Origin: DAIQNV01 sp036788215
Lineage (GTDB): Bacteria; Planctomycetota; Phycisphaerae; Phycisphaerales; UBA1924
Direction: 5' to 3'
NCBI GenBank assembly: GCA_036788215.1
Contig: DAIQNV010000006.1
Span: 1 to 64,000, forward strand
DNA length: 64,000 nt
How positions within the stretch are numbered: the first letter of the stretch is position 1; each line of letters starts with the position of its first letter. The notes under the pieces are model-generated. The model was not told the DNA's origin and searched no databases. It saw only the letters and a program-made list of their open reading frames with translations. The translations under genes and the position numbers were made by a program. Shown here piece by piece: positions 1 through 8,081 of this stretch.

Positions 1-633
1 GAGCGCCCGCAGCGTGTCGTCGCTGATGCGCTCGATCTTGTTGACCTCGTGGCTGGTGCGGAAGCCGTCGAAGAAATGCATGACCGGCAGCGACGCCTCG
101 AGCGTCGCCGCGTGGCTGATCGCCGCCATGTCGTGCGCCTCCTGCACGCTGTTGGACGCGAGCATGATGAGCCCACACTGCCGACAGGCCATCACGTCCT
201 GGTGGTCGCCGAAGATCGACAGCGCGTGCGACGCGACCGTGCGCGCCGCGACGTGCACGACCATCGGCCACTGCTCGCCGGCGATCTTGTAGAGGTTGGG
301 GATCATGAGCAGCAGCCCCTGCGACGCGGTGTACGTCGTGACAAGCGCCCCGGCCTGCAACACGCCGTGCACCGTGCCCGCCGCCCCCGCCTCGCTCTGC
401 ATCTGCGTGACCTGCGGGACCAGCCCCCACAGGTTCGCCCGGCCCCTGGCCGACCACTCGTCCGCCCACTCGCCCATCGCGCTCGAAGGCGTGATGGGAT
501 AGATGATCGACGCCTCCGTCAACCGGTACGCCACGTCCGCCACCGCCTCGTTCGCGTCCAGCGTGACAAACCCCCGGCCGGCCGACCCGCCCACCACCCC
601 GCCCGACCCCGCGCTCCCGTTGCGATCCGCCAT
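1..633 (-). CDS. nifJ: Pyruvate:ferredoxin (flavodoxin) oxidoreductase, N-terminal part
   Basis: This is the first 211 residues of a gene that runs off the left edge of the window. The product oxidises pyruvate with CoA to acetyl-CoA and CO2 and passes the electrons to ferredoxin or flavodoxin in the cytoplasm. The visible part is the N-terminal domain that binds pyruvate and thiamine diphosphate. It contains the family signatures DANEAVADVAYRLTEAS, IYPITPSSAMGEW, SQGLLLMIPNLYKIAGE, HALSIFGDHQDVMACRQ and HFFDGFRTSHEVNKIE. The ATG at 631-633 has an AAAGGA about ten bases upstream. A glycine-rich stretch of about 20 residues precedes the conserved core. The iron-sulfur domains lie outside the window. 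The family assignment is secure. Confidence 0.95.
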   Translation of the reverse strand, partial: MADRNGSAGSGGVVGGSAGRGFVTLDANEAVADVAYRLTEASIIYPITPSSAMGEWADEWSARGRANLWGLVPQVTQMQSEAGAAGTVHGVLQAGALVTTYTASQGLLLMIPNLYKIAGEQWPMVVHVAARTVASHALSIFGDHQDVMACRQCGLIMLASNSVQEAHDMAAISHAATLEASLPVMHFFDGFRTSHEVNKIERISDDTLRAL

Positions 634-797
634 GACTGACCGGTTCCTTTCGTGCCACACCCCCATGGAGTATCCCTATTCCGGACAAACAGGTCAAGTA
701 ATCCTCTTAGCCCCCCTTCGCCCTCACCTCATAGGCCGACCCGAAGTGCAGCGAAGGGTCTGGCTCCCCCGCTCCCCCCGCTCCCAACACCCGCCCT

Positions 798-803
798 TAC
801 CAT
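798..803 (+). promoter_or_regulatory. Candidate -10 box for a leaderless mRNA
   Basis: TACCAT ends five bases before the ATG at 809, so transcription would begin at or next to the start codon. There is no Shine-Dalgarno sequence and no convincing -35. The same arrangement recurs before several other genes here. Confidence 0.4.
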
Positions 804-808
804 CCCCC

Positions 809-1744
809 ATGCCCCTGTTCGACGCCTACGCGCTCGTGGACTTCAGCGCCCGCTCGACTCCCTCGCCCGCCGCGCCCGTTGCCGACGCCCTCTGGCTGGG
901 CTGGTGTCAATCGGTAGGCCCCGTCGCGTCCGACTACTTCCGCACCCGCTCAGAACTTTGGAGCGCTTTGGAAGACTGGCTGGCCAGCGAGTTTGCGCAC
1001 GGTCGGCGGGTGCTCGTCGGCGTCGACTTTGCCTTGGGGTACCCCGCCGGGTTCGCTGCCGCGCTCACCGGCCGGCCCGATGCGCATTGGCAACACGTCT
1101 GGCAGTGGCTGGACGAGCGCGTCGAGGACCACCCCGACAACCGCAACAACCGTTTTGAAATCGCTGCCGAGATCAACCGCACGCTCGGCTGCGGCGCTGG
1201 TCCGATGTGGGGCTGCCCGCCCGCTGCTGCCGGGCCTTGGCTGCAGAGCAAGCGCCACTTCGGCTGGCCGGTGCTGCTGCCCGACGGCAGGACGCTGGAC
1301 CGGCTGCGGACCGTCGACTGCCGATGCCCTGGTGTGCAAGAGGTCTGGAAGCTCGCGGGCGTCGGCAGCGTCGGCAGCCAGTCGCTCCTGGGCATCGCCG
1401 GGCTCTGGCGTCTGATGCACGCGCCAGCGCTGGTGGGCCAGCTGCGCCTCTGGCCGATGCAGACGGGCTGGGGCACCGCGCCCGACGCCGACACCCCCGG
1501 CGGGGCCCGGCTGGTCGAGGCGTTCCCGTCTCTCCTGGGCGAAGCCGTCCGGGCCTTGCAGCAAGCGCACGGTTGGGTCCGCGACCGCGCACAGGTCCAC
1601 GCGTGGTGCGACTGGGCCCGCCGACGCGACCACGCCGGCACGCTGGCCGAGATGTTCGCTCCGCCCACCGCAGGCCACGGCGAAGAAGACGCGACGCTCT
1701 CGTCGGTGCTGCGCGAGCAGGGGTGGGTCTTTGGAGATTTTTGA
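809..1744 (+). CDS. Conserved protein of unknown function, possibly RNase H-like fold
   Basis: A 311-residue soluble protein with no signal peptide or membrane segment. The N-terminus (ALVDFSARSTPSP, then VLVGVDFALGYPAGFAAAL near residue 70) resembles an alphaproteobacterial family of unknown function in which a VDWS-type strand opens the protein. Other likely conserved parts are NRFEIAAEINR, VWKLAGVGSVGSQSLLGI and LRLWPMQTGW. The paired acidic strands recall RNase H-like folds such as DUF429, but that is inference. The ATG at 809 starts the conserved part; a longer open frame upstream has no similarity I recognise. The gene stands alone between the nifJ start and an unrelated unknown. Confidence 0.7.
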   Translation: MPLFDAYALVDFSARSTPSPAAPVADALWLGWCQSVGPVASDYFRTRSELWSALEDWLASEFAHGRRVLVGVDFALGYPAGFAAALTGRPDAHWQHVWQWLDERVEDHPDNRNNRFEIAAEINRTLGCGAGPMWGCPPAAAGPWLQSKRHFGWPVLLPDGRTLDRLRTVDCRCPGVQEVWKLAGVGSVGSQSLLGIAGLWRLMHAPALVGQLRLWPMQTGWGTAPDADTPGGARLVEAFPSLLGEAVRALQQAHGWVRDRAQVHAWCDWARRRDHAGTLAEMFAPPTAGHGEEDATLSSVLREQGWVFGDF

Positions 1745-1862
1745 CAAGTCCCGGGAATAAAAAACCGAGCACCGCGGTTGGCGTCTGAGCAACCGTAGAT
1801 GTGCAACCGTGATGTGCCCCGCAGCCGGGCCGTCATGGGTCGCGTGTCTGCCTGCAACCGCA

Positions 1863-1892
1863 TTCAAAGACACGTTCCGGGGCTGATATGAT
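1863..1892 (+). promoter_or_regulatory. Candidate promoter (TTCAAA-18-TATGAT)
   Basis: TTCAAA at 1863-1868 and a good -10, TATGAT, at 1887-1892 are separated by 18 bases. They lie about 75 bases before the next gene, which has its own ribosome binding site. Confidence 0.4.
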
Positions 1893-1967
1893 GCGATGGG
1901 TCAACAGGACCGCGGCGCGAGCCCCGGCATTGCCCCACGGACAGCAACCTTTTTGCAAGGGACTCAG

Positions 1968-2717
1968 ATGGCCACCAGCTACGGCGCGCTCTGCAACGAC
2001 TTCTACATCAATCAGAAGCTGGCGCTGAAGATGGACCTGCCCATCGAACGCGAGACCGTCCTGCACTTCTTCGACCGCGTCCGCAAGGCCGCGCCGGCCA
2101 TGTCGCGCTTTCGCCGGTACGAAGGCGAGCTCGCCCTCGAGTCGCCCCGCAAAGACGCCTCGTACCAGTGGCTCGCCCTACGCCGAAACTCCATCCGCAC
2201 AGGCACCGTCAACCCCGAGACCATGGACCAGGCCTTCCGCTTCCACCAGCTCATCCTCGAGCAGGCCCCCTTCCACCTCACCATCAGCCCCCTCGACGTC
2301 GACCACCTCGAGATCACCTACGGCTTCGACCTCGAGTGCGAACGCGACCACGACGCCGTCGTCCACGAAGCCCTCTACGCCGGCAGCGCCCTGGGCGACC
2401 TCATCAACATCCCCGGCAGCCGACCCCTCGACGTCCAACCCGTCTTCGGCGTCGCCCTCTCCGACAATGGTGACACCCAGGCCTACTTCGAAGTCAAAAC
2501 CCGACACAAGTCCCGACGCGGCCGAACCGAACGCTACGCCCACGAACCCATCACCCTCTTCCTCACCCTCCGCAAGTACGGCCCCCTCGACGAACTTAAA
2601 CACCTCAACGGCTGGCTCCGCCACCTCGCACGACACGCCGAAGCCCTCGCCACCGAAAAACTCGTCCCCGACCTCCTCACCCCCATCGCCCGCCTCGTCA
2701 ACAGCGGCAGCGCATGA
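1968..2717 (+). CDS. Conserved planctomycete protein of unknown function
   Basis: A 249-residue protein with no signal peptide or predicted membrane helix. The N-terminal stretch ATSYGALCNDFYINQKLALK and later ESPRKDASYQWLALRRNSIR look like a protein family I associate with planctomycete genomes, without a known function. Several His, Arg and aromatic residues are clustered (HKSRRGRTERYAHEP near residue 190). The start at 1968 is chosen over one 72 bases upstream because AAGGGAC lies at the correct distance and the conserved part begins there. A TATGAT -10 lies 75 bases upstream. Confidence 0.7.
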   Translation: MATSYGALCNDFYINQKLALKMDLPIERETVLHFFDRVRKAAPAMSRFRRYEGELALESPRKDASYQWLALRRNSIRTGTVNPETMDQAFRFHQLILEQAPFHLTISPLDVDHLEITYGFDLECERDHDAVVHEALYAGSALGDLINIPGSRPLDVQPVFGVALSDNGDTQAYFEVKTRHKSRRGRTERYAHEPITLFLTLRKYGPLDELKHLNGWLRHLARHAEALATEKLVPDLLTPIARLVNSGSA

Positions 2718-2986
2718 CGGCGCTTCACATCACCGCTTCGAATCAATCATCCCCGACGAAGCCAACGGTGCTCAGCGGCGTGGGGTTGGTCGACAAGTCA
2801 TTCTCACCCTGACAAAGACACATCGTTGATCTGTTGTTAGCGGTTGCGGTGGATTAAGGATGTTCAGCGCCAGACCTTGACTTCTGTGTCCTCCACCATC
2901 GTTCCCCCTTTGACAATGCCACCCGAACAGAGGCCGTGAGTTGTCGAGTCGCCGGATCAAGGAAACCTCACGAAAATCGGGCGGTG

Positions 2987-4144
2987 TCACAACCACCGCT
3001 TGAACTTGAAGTACCCCACCATCCCAAAGCCCAGGGACACGCAGGCGATGCAGAAGAAGGCGAAGGCGAGGGGGTGGTGGAGGCCCGGGACGTTGTCGAA
3101 GTTCATGCCGAAGACGCCGGCGAGGAAGGACAGGGGGATGAAGATCGCGGCGATGAGGGTCAGGGTCTTCATCACCTCGTTGATGNNNNNNNNNNGGCTC
3201 GAGGCGGACAGCCAGATCTCGACCAGGCCCGCGGCGAGTTCGCGGGAGGTGTCCACGAGGTCGAGCACCTGGAAGGCGTGGTCGGACACGTCGCGCATGT
3301 AGGTCCTGGCCGGCTCGCCGAGGTCCACGACGGTGCCGCTGCGCAAGGCGGCGATCATCTCGCGCATCGGCGAGAGGTCGCGGCGGATCAGCAGTAGCTC
3401 TCTTCGGATGCGGTAGACGGCCTGCAGGTCCTCGGGGTTGGGCGAGTCGATGATCGAGTCTTCCAGTTCTTCCAGCTCATCGGAGAACTCTTCGAGGACG
3501 GGGAACACGCCGTCGATGAGGGCATCGAGCAGTGCGTAGACGAGGAAGCCCGCGTCGTTGCAGCGGAGCTTGCTGCCGTCGGTCTTGAGGCGTTGTCGGA
3601 GCGGGTCCCACACGTCGCCGGCTCGTTCCTGGATGGTGATGACGGTGTCGGGGCCGAAGAAGATGGCGATCTGCTCGTCGCTGGGGCCGTCGCCGTTTCG
3701 GAGGTAGATCATGCGAGCGGCGAGGAAGTCGCGCGGCCTGCCGGGGAGGGGCGGGCCGTAGCGCTCGACCTTGGGGCGTTGCGTGGTGTGCAGCACGTCT
3801 TCCATGGCGAGGGGGTGCAGGTCGTAGCGTTCGGACAGAGCCGCGAGCCAGTGCGGGTCGGTCAGGCCGTTGACGTTGATCCACCGGCAGACGGCCGCGT
3901 CTGGGATTGGGTCGTTGAGCGAGGCGATGTCGGTGAGCGTGACGCACTCGCAGCACGTGGGGCCGAAGTCGATGCGCGAGACGCTGACGCCCTCGTCGCT
4001 GGGCTTCATGGCGCGCAGGTCGGCGATCGACATGCCCGGCTTCGCGCCGGTCTTCCGCCCGACCAGCGACACACGGAACAGATCAAACGCCGACTTGGGC
4101 GGCGTCGGCGCGGGCTCCGGCGGGGTTCGTTTCATCAAAGGCAT
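2987..4144 (-). CDS. corA: CorA-type magnesium/divalent cation transporter, interrupted by assembly Ns
   Basis: A pentameric inner-membrane channel that takes up Mg2+ and sometimes Co2+ or Ni2+. The long N-terminal cytoplasmic domain is followed by two C-terminal membrane helices. The first ends in the diagnostic GMN motif (SFLAGVFGMNFDNVPG), and the protein ends in the basic KFKRWL. The length of about 385 residues is normal. Ten N bases at 3186-3195 fall in the long stalk helix between LSASS and INEVMK. Alignment to the family signature LSxxSNRxNEVMK, from memory, requires only two residues there, so the true gap is probably four bases, not ten. The gene stands alone, convergent with the upstream plus-strand gene. 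Confidence 0.92.
   Translation of the reverse strand: MPLMKRTPPEPAPTPPKSAFDLFRVSLVGRKTGAKPGMSIADLRAMKPSDEGVSVSRIDFGPTCCECVTLTDIASLNDPIPDAAVCRWINVNGLTDPHWLAALSERYDLHPLAMEDVLHTTQRPKVERYGPPLPGRPRDFLAARMIYLRNGDGPSDEQIAIFFGPDTVITIQERAGDVWDPLRQRLKTDGSKLRCNDAGFLVYALLDALIDGVFPVLEEFSDELEELEDSIIDSPNPEDLQAVYRIRRELLLIRRDLSPMREMIAALRSGTVVDLGEPARTYMRDVSDHAFQVLDLVDTSRELAAGLVEIWLSASSXXXXINEVMKTLTLIAAIFIPLSFLAGVFGMNFDNVPGLHHPLAFAFFCIACVSLGFGMVGYFKFKRWL
3186..3195. other. Assembly gap, 10 N
   Basis: Ten unresolved bases inside corA. The reading frame stays open through ten Ns, and would also stay open with four. This is probably a contig join of nominal size. Confidence 0.95.
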
Positions 4145-4244
4145 CGGTCACGTCCTGGCTTGGTGCGGTGATGATTTTCACGGTGTTGATTTGAACCGCA
4201 GAGGCGCAGAGGACGCAGAGCAGACGGGAGCGAAGAGTTTTTTA

Positions 4245-4373
4245 CCGCAGATGGACGCAGATCAAGAGAAAGAATGGGGATTTTGTAAGGCATAGAAGTT
4301 GAAACAAAAAATGTCTGTAACTTCATTCCCTCTTCCCTGTCCGACATCTGCGTTCATCCGCGTCCATCTGCGG
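4245..4373. repeat. Intergenic inverted repeat of the ACCGCAGATGGACGCAGAT type
   Basis: The arm at 4245-4262 and the arm at 4356-4373 are reverse complements over 18 bases with one mismatch. A related GAACCGCAGAGGCGCAGAG unit lies just before, near 4193-4215. The repeat occupies most of the space between corA and the FtsQ-like gene and is noticeably AT-richer than its surroundings. Dispersed palindromes of this kind are known between genes in planctomycetes and related phyla. No open frame in it looks real. Confidence 0.75.
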
Positions 4374-4435
4374 CTGACTATTTTTTTGATCCGCAGCCAT
4401 CGGTGCTGATGGGAGTTGAACGGTGGCGGATCGGG

Positions 4436-5371
4436 TTACCCGCCGGTGGTTTGGGTTTGGAAGTCAGGTCGGTGGTCGAACTCGATGCCGGCTCCGTGGA
4501 TGCGGATGCGTCGGCCTCCGCCGTCGAGGTCGCGGTAGTTGTGGGCGAGCCATTGGAGGCGTTGGAGTTTTTCGTCGACGCTGGTTTCGGTGACGGCCCA
4601 TTCGTCGCTGGGCGATCGGCCCCAGACGACTTCGCCCTCGTCGGTGATGAGGACCAGGGCGGGCGTGCCGGTGTGTTCGTCGCGTCGGCCGACGTCGTAG
4701 GCGACGATCTGGCCGGCGTAGGGCTGGGGGGCGAGGAGGTGGACCAGTTCGATGCCGGCTTGGAGTTCCCGGTCGCGCCAGCGTTCGCCCAGGGCGGGCG
4801 GTGCGGAGGTGACGCCTCGGAGGAGTGGGAGGTTGGAGGGGCTGACGCTGGTGAGTCGCATGGGGCCGGCAAGGCGGGTGCCGTCGGTGGCGATGACGTG
4901 GAAGCCGTCGCGGGCCATGACGGCGGCGAAGGGCGAGCGGTAGCTGGCTTCGACGAGGATGCCGGTGGGCGTCCGGCGGACCTGCGTGACATCCGCGACC
5001 CAGGGGTCGTTGGCGAGGGCTTGGGCGGCGCGCTGGAGGCCCGCATCGTCGAAGGGGTCGCTCGTGAGGCAGGCGGCGACGGTCTGTTGGAGGCGTTTGC
5101 GGGTGGCGTCGTCCCAGAGGTCGGGGGCGTTTTGGAGGGTCACGTCGTAGGAGGTCAGGGGCGTGGCGCGGGTGTCCTTGGCGTAGCGGACAAGGGCGGA
5201 CTCGGTGATGCGCCAGCCGACGGCGGCGGCGACGAGGGCGGCGATGATGCCGAGGACCTTGAGGCCCGCGAGGGTGCGTTTGGGGTCCCACGTGGGGCCT
5301 AGCTTGCGGTGTCGGCGTTTGCGGGCGGGTTTGCGTGCAGCGGATTTGTGTTTGTTGAGGAACCAGCCCAT
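4436..5371 (-). CDS. FtsQ/POTRA-like single-pass membrane protein
   Basis: A 311-residue protein. It begins with a basic cytoplasmic tail rich in Lys and Arg (about residues 8-35), followed by one membrane helix (about 38-53). A periplasmic part of roughly 250 residues follows. The segment near residues 115-165 (NDPWVADVTQVRRTPTGIL, then a strand and ATDGTRLAGP) has the order expected of the POTRA and beta domains of FtsQ. Known FtsQ proteins work in the division complex. No other division genes are nearby, so the role here is inferred from architecture only. The ATG at 5369-5371 is the natural start because the basic tail and helix follow directly. Confidence 0.55.
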   Translation of the reverse strand: MGWFLNKHKSAARKPARKRRHRKLGPTWDPKRTLAGLKVLGIIAALVAAAVGWRITESALVRYAKDTRATPLTSYDVTLQNAPDLWDDATRKRLQQTVAACLTSDPFDDAGLQRAAQALANDPWVADVTQVRRTPTGILVEASYRSPFAAVMARDGFHVIATDGTRLAGPMRLTSVSPSNLPLLRGVTSAPPALGERWRDRELQAGIELVHLLAPQPYAGQIVAYDVGRRDEHTGTPALVLITDEGEVVWGRSPSDEWAVTETSVDEKLQRLQWLAHNYRDLDGGGRRIRIHGAGIEFDHRPDFQTQTTGG

Positions 5372-5817
5372 GTGTGAGGTTTCCGCGTGGCGTGGCTGCG
5401 GGCCGAGGGTCGCGCAGGGCAGCCGGGGGTCAAGGGGTTATCGACGCGTCAGGCGGCGAGTGCCCAAAGAACGCCGGTCAAGGTCCGGTACACCTCGGAC
5501 GACCCGGAACAGGGGTCAGGGGTGGGGTCGAAAGTCGAGATGTCTTGATCTACGGCGTTCGACGTTTGAGCGTCTGTGGAGACCGCTGAGTTACGCATGA
5601 AGAGTGGCCACGGAACATGCGGGACACGCGGAAGGCGATGTGTCAAACCTATCTCCCTTTGGGAGGGATGCCCGCCGATTTTGGCGGGTGGGGCGGGGTG
5701 GGGTGGGGATGGGTTGAGTGTGGGGCGGAAACGGGGGCGTGAGGGGGCTTTTCCGGGCGGGGGAGCGTCGTATACTCGTCCCCCGCGTGTCGGTTTCCGA
5801 TGGGCGGTGACATCCGA
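5372..5817. other. Noncoding region with G-rich tracts before tRNA-Ile
   Basis: No credible gene is seen in these 446 bases. A short hairpin (CCCGCC / GGCGGG) sits near 5671-5688. It runs into a G-rich stretch to about 5730 with many runs of three or four G on the plus strand, capable in principle of forming a G-quadruplex. The rest is leader for the tRNA. Confidence 0.5.
5771..5776 (+). promoter_or_regulatory. -10 box of the tRNA-Ile promoter
   Basis: TATACT lies 41 bases before the first base of the tRNA. A weak -35 (TTTTCC at 5749-5754) is 16 bases upstream. Confidence 0.5.
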
Positions 5818-5891
<74 letters not shown>

Positions 5892-6104
5892 TTTGCTCGC
5901 TCCCGGTGATCGCGGGGAGCGACGGGGGGCGGTGGGCACCGGTGGGGAGCGGTCGGGCGGAGTGGGGTTGGTGGGGTCGGTGGGGTTGGTGGGGTGCTTT
6001 GTTGCTGTCGATTGCGGCGCGGTGGCGCGAACCGGGCTTGGGTTCTGGCTGTAGTTGGGCGCGTACTGTGTACGGGCGGCGCGGTGGGTGGGGGCTAGCC
6101 GGAG

Positions 6105-7016
6105 ATGGGCGTGACCAAACGGCGGACTTTTTGGACGGATTTCAAGCAGTTCTTCGGGCGGGGGCTCGCGATCCTGCTGCCCTCGATCGTGACGCTGTGG
6201 CTGCTCTGGCAGGCTTTGGCCTTCGTGTACGCGAATGTGGCGGAGCCGATCAACCGTGGGCTGCGGGGTGCGGTGCTTTGGGTGACGCCTCGGTTGGTGG
6301 AGGATGCTGCTGAGCTCCCGACTTGGTTCGTGGTGACGGAGGACCAGTTGGCGCGGGCGCGGGCGAATCGGGAGTCCGCGGGCCGCTCGGCGTTGTCGGA
6401 CTCGGCGCTGCGGGCGGAGATCCGCCAGCGTTCGTTCCGGGAGTTCTGGTCGTCGCACTGGTACCTGAACTTCACGGGGTTTTTGGTCGCGATCCTGCTG
6501 ATCTACTTCGCGGGTCTGTTGCTCGGGAATTACGTGGGGCGGCGGGTGTACGCGCGGGTGGAGCAGTTGATCGCGAAGATGCCCGGGTTCAAGCAGGTGT
6601 ACCCGCACGTGAAGCAGGTGGTGGACCTGATTTTCGGCGAGAACCCGACGATGAAGGCGTTCAACGAGGTGGTGCTCGTTGAATACCCCCGCAAGGGGAT
6701 CTGGACGGTGGGGCTGGTGACGGGGTCGTCGTTCGTCGAGGTGGAGGACGCGGCGGGGGGCGAGGTGGTGAGCATTTTCGTGCCGACGAGCCCGACGCCC
6801 TTTACGGGGTTCGTGATCAATGTGCGCCGTGATGACACGAAGAAGCTCGACATGACGGTCGACCAGGCGCTGCGGTTCGTGATCACCGCGGGCGTGTTGA
6901 CGCCGGAGAACGTGACGCCCGGGTCGGGCAAGCCCGAGGTCAACGGGCGCGAGGGCATGGCAGCGCTGAGCGCTTCGGACCGGGCCAAGCTGGAGGCGGC
7001 CGGTCGGGAGGGTTGA
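6105..7016 (+). CDS. DUF502 family membrane protein
   Basis: A 303-residue integral membrane protein of a widespread family without an established function. Two membrane segments are visible: LAILLPSIVTLWLLWQAL (about residues 21-45) and FLVAILLIYFAGLLLGNYVG (about 127-146). The family hallmarks follow: IAKMPGFKQVYPHVKQVVD, EVVLVEYPRKGIWTVGLVTG and FVPTSPTPFTGFV. About 50 extra residues between the two helices form a charged loop. The ATG at 6105 has CCGGAG just upstream. The gene heads a plus-strand run that continues with ptsN, ptsH and an MBL-fold enzyme. Confidence 0.88.
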   Translation: MGVTKRRTFWTDFKQFFGRGLAILLPSIVTLWLLWQALAFVYANVAEPINRGLRGAVLWVTPRLVEDAAELPTWFVVTEDQLARARANRESAGRSALSDSALRAEIRQRSFREFWSSHWYLNFTGFLVAILLIYFAGLLLGNYVGRRVYARVEQLIAKMPGFKQVYPHVKQVVDLIFGENPTMKAFNEVVLVEYPRKGIWTVGLVTGSSFVEVEDAAGGEVVSIFVPTSPTPFTGFVINVRRDDTKKLDMTVDQALRFVITAGVLTPENVTPGSGKPEVNGREGMAALSASDRAKLEAAGREG

Positions 7017-7193
7017 TCGGCAAGGGGTGGTGGGGGAGTTGGGGTGCCGGGCCGGGCCCGTCCGGGCGGAGGGAATCCGCCAAGGCGCGGGGGGTCGGGC
7101 TTTTGGGGGGTTGGGGCCGTATGCTCCGTGGTTGCGCCGGCGGGGTCCGCCGGGATACGTACGGGCAGGCCTCTGTCAGGAAGACCGCACGCG

Positions 7194-7670
7194 ATGAAGC
7201 TGACCGAAATCGTGGTTCCGGATGCGATCGTCCCGGACTTGAAGAGCCAGGAACGGGACGAGGTGATCGGCGAGCTCGTGGACGCGCTGCTCGAGGCGGG
7301 CGCCGCGGACAAGAGCGACCGTGCGGTGCTGATCGAGCGCCTGCTGAACCGGGAGCGGAAGGGCTCGACCGGGTTCGGGCGTGGCGTCGCGGTTCCCCAC
7401 GTGAAGCACGCTTCGGTGAAGCGGATCGCGGCTGCGGTGGGCCTGAGCCGGAGCGGGGTGGAGTTCACGGCGCTGGACAAGCAGCCTGTGTACAGCGTGT
7501 TCCTGCTTCTGAGCCCGGAGGACCGGCCGGAGGAGCACCTTCAGGCGATGGAGGTGATCTTCAAGAATCTGAGCAAGGACACCTTCCGGCGATTCCTGCG
7601 TCAGGCGACGAGCGCGGACGAGGTGAAGACGCTCCTCGAAGAGGCGGACGCGCAGCACCTGGCGGGCTGA
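7194..7670 (+). CDS. ptsN: PTS EIIA component, nitrogen-regulatory (PtsN) type
   Basis: A 158-residue cytoplasmic phosphocarrier domain of the mannitol/fructose EIIA family. The phosphoryl acceptor is His69 in GRGVAVPHVKH. The C-terminal part, LLSPEDRPEEHLQAMEVI, is typical. A separate small EIIA with no EIIB or EIIC partner is the arrangement of regulatory PTS chains, in which phosphorylation controls other proteins instead of driving sugar import. HPr is encoded 131 bases downstream on the same strand. No enzyme I is in the window. The start at 7194 is preceded by AGGAAG. Confidence 0.9.
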   Translation: MKLTEIVVPDAIVPDLKSQERDEVIGELVDALLEAGAADKSDRAVLIERLLNRERKGSTGFGRGVAVPHVKHASVKRIAAAVGLSRSGVEFTALDKQPVYSVFLLLSPEDRPEEHLQAMEVIFKNLSKDTFRRFLRQATSADEVKTLLEEADAQHLAG

Positions 7671-7801
7671 GGGTCGGGCGGGCTGAGGGCTGGGCGGAGC
7701 GTGGCCGGGGCCGGGTCTGGCTCGGGCGGAACTTCGGACGGGAACCGGCGGGCACGGGTGGGGCGGGGGCGGCGGACGGGCCGCGGTGAGGGGTTGTACG
7801 G

Positions 7802-8077
7802 GTGTCGCAGCGGGCGAGTGCCAAGGTGACGATCACGAACCGGCTGGGCCTGCACGCCCGGCCCGCGATGTCGTTCGTCGATACCGCTTCGGCGTACCAC
7901 TCGGGCGTGAAGGTGCGCAAGGAGGGCCTCGAGGTCGACGGGAAGAGCATCATGGAGATGATGATGCTCGCGGCGACCAAGGGGACGGTGCTGGAGGTGG
8001 TGGCGGAGGGGCCGGACGCAGAGGCGTGCATCGCGGAGCTGGCGAAGCTGGTGCACCGCGGCTTCGACGAGGAGTAG
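7802..8077 (+). CDS. ptsH: HPr phosphocarrier protein
   Basis: A 91-residue HPr. His18 in RLGLHARPAM is the PEP-derived phosphorylation site. Ser49 in DGKSIMEMMML corresponds to the regulatory serine that HPr kinase phosphorylates in other bacteria. The start is GTG at 7802. The gene lies just after ptsN, and the next gene starts four bases after its stop, so the three are probably co-transcribed. Its partner enzyme I and any HPr kinase would be elsewhere. Confidence 0.92.
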   Translation: MSQRASAKVTITNRLGLHARPAMSFVDTASAYHSGVKVRKEGLEVDGKSIMEMMMLAATKGTVLEVVAEGPDAEACIAELAKLVHRGFDEE

Positions 8078-8081
8078 GCGG

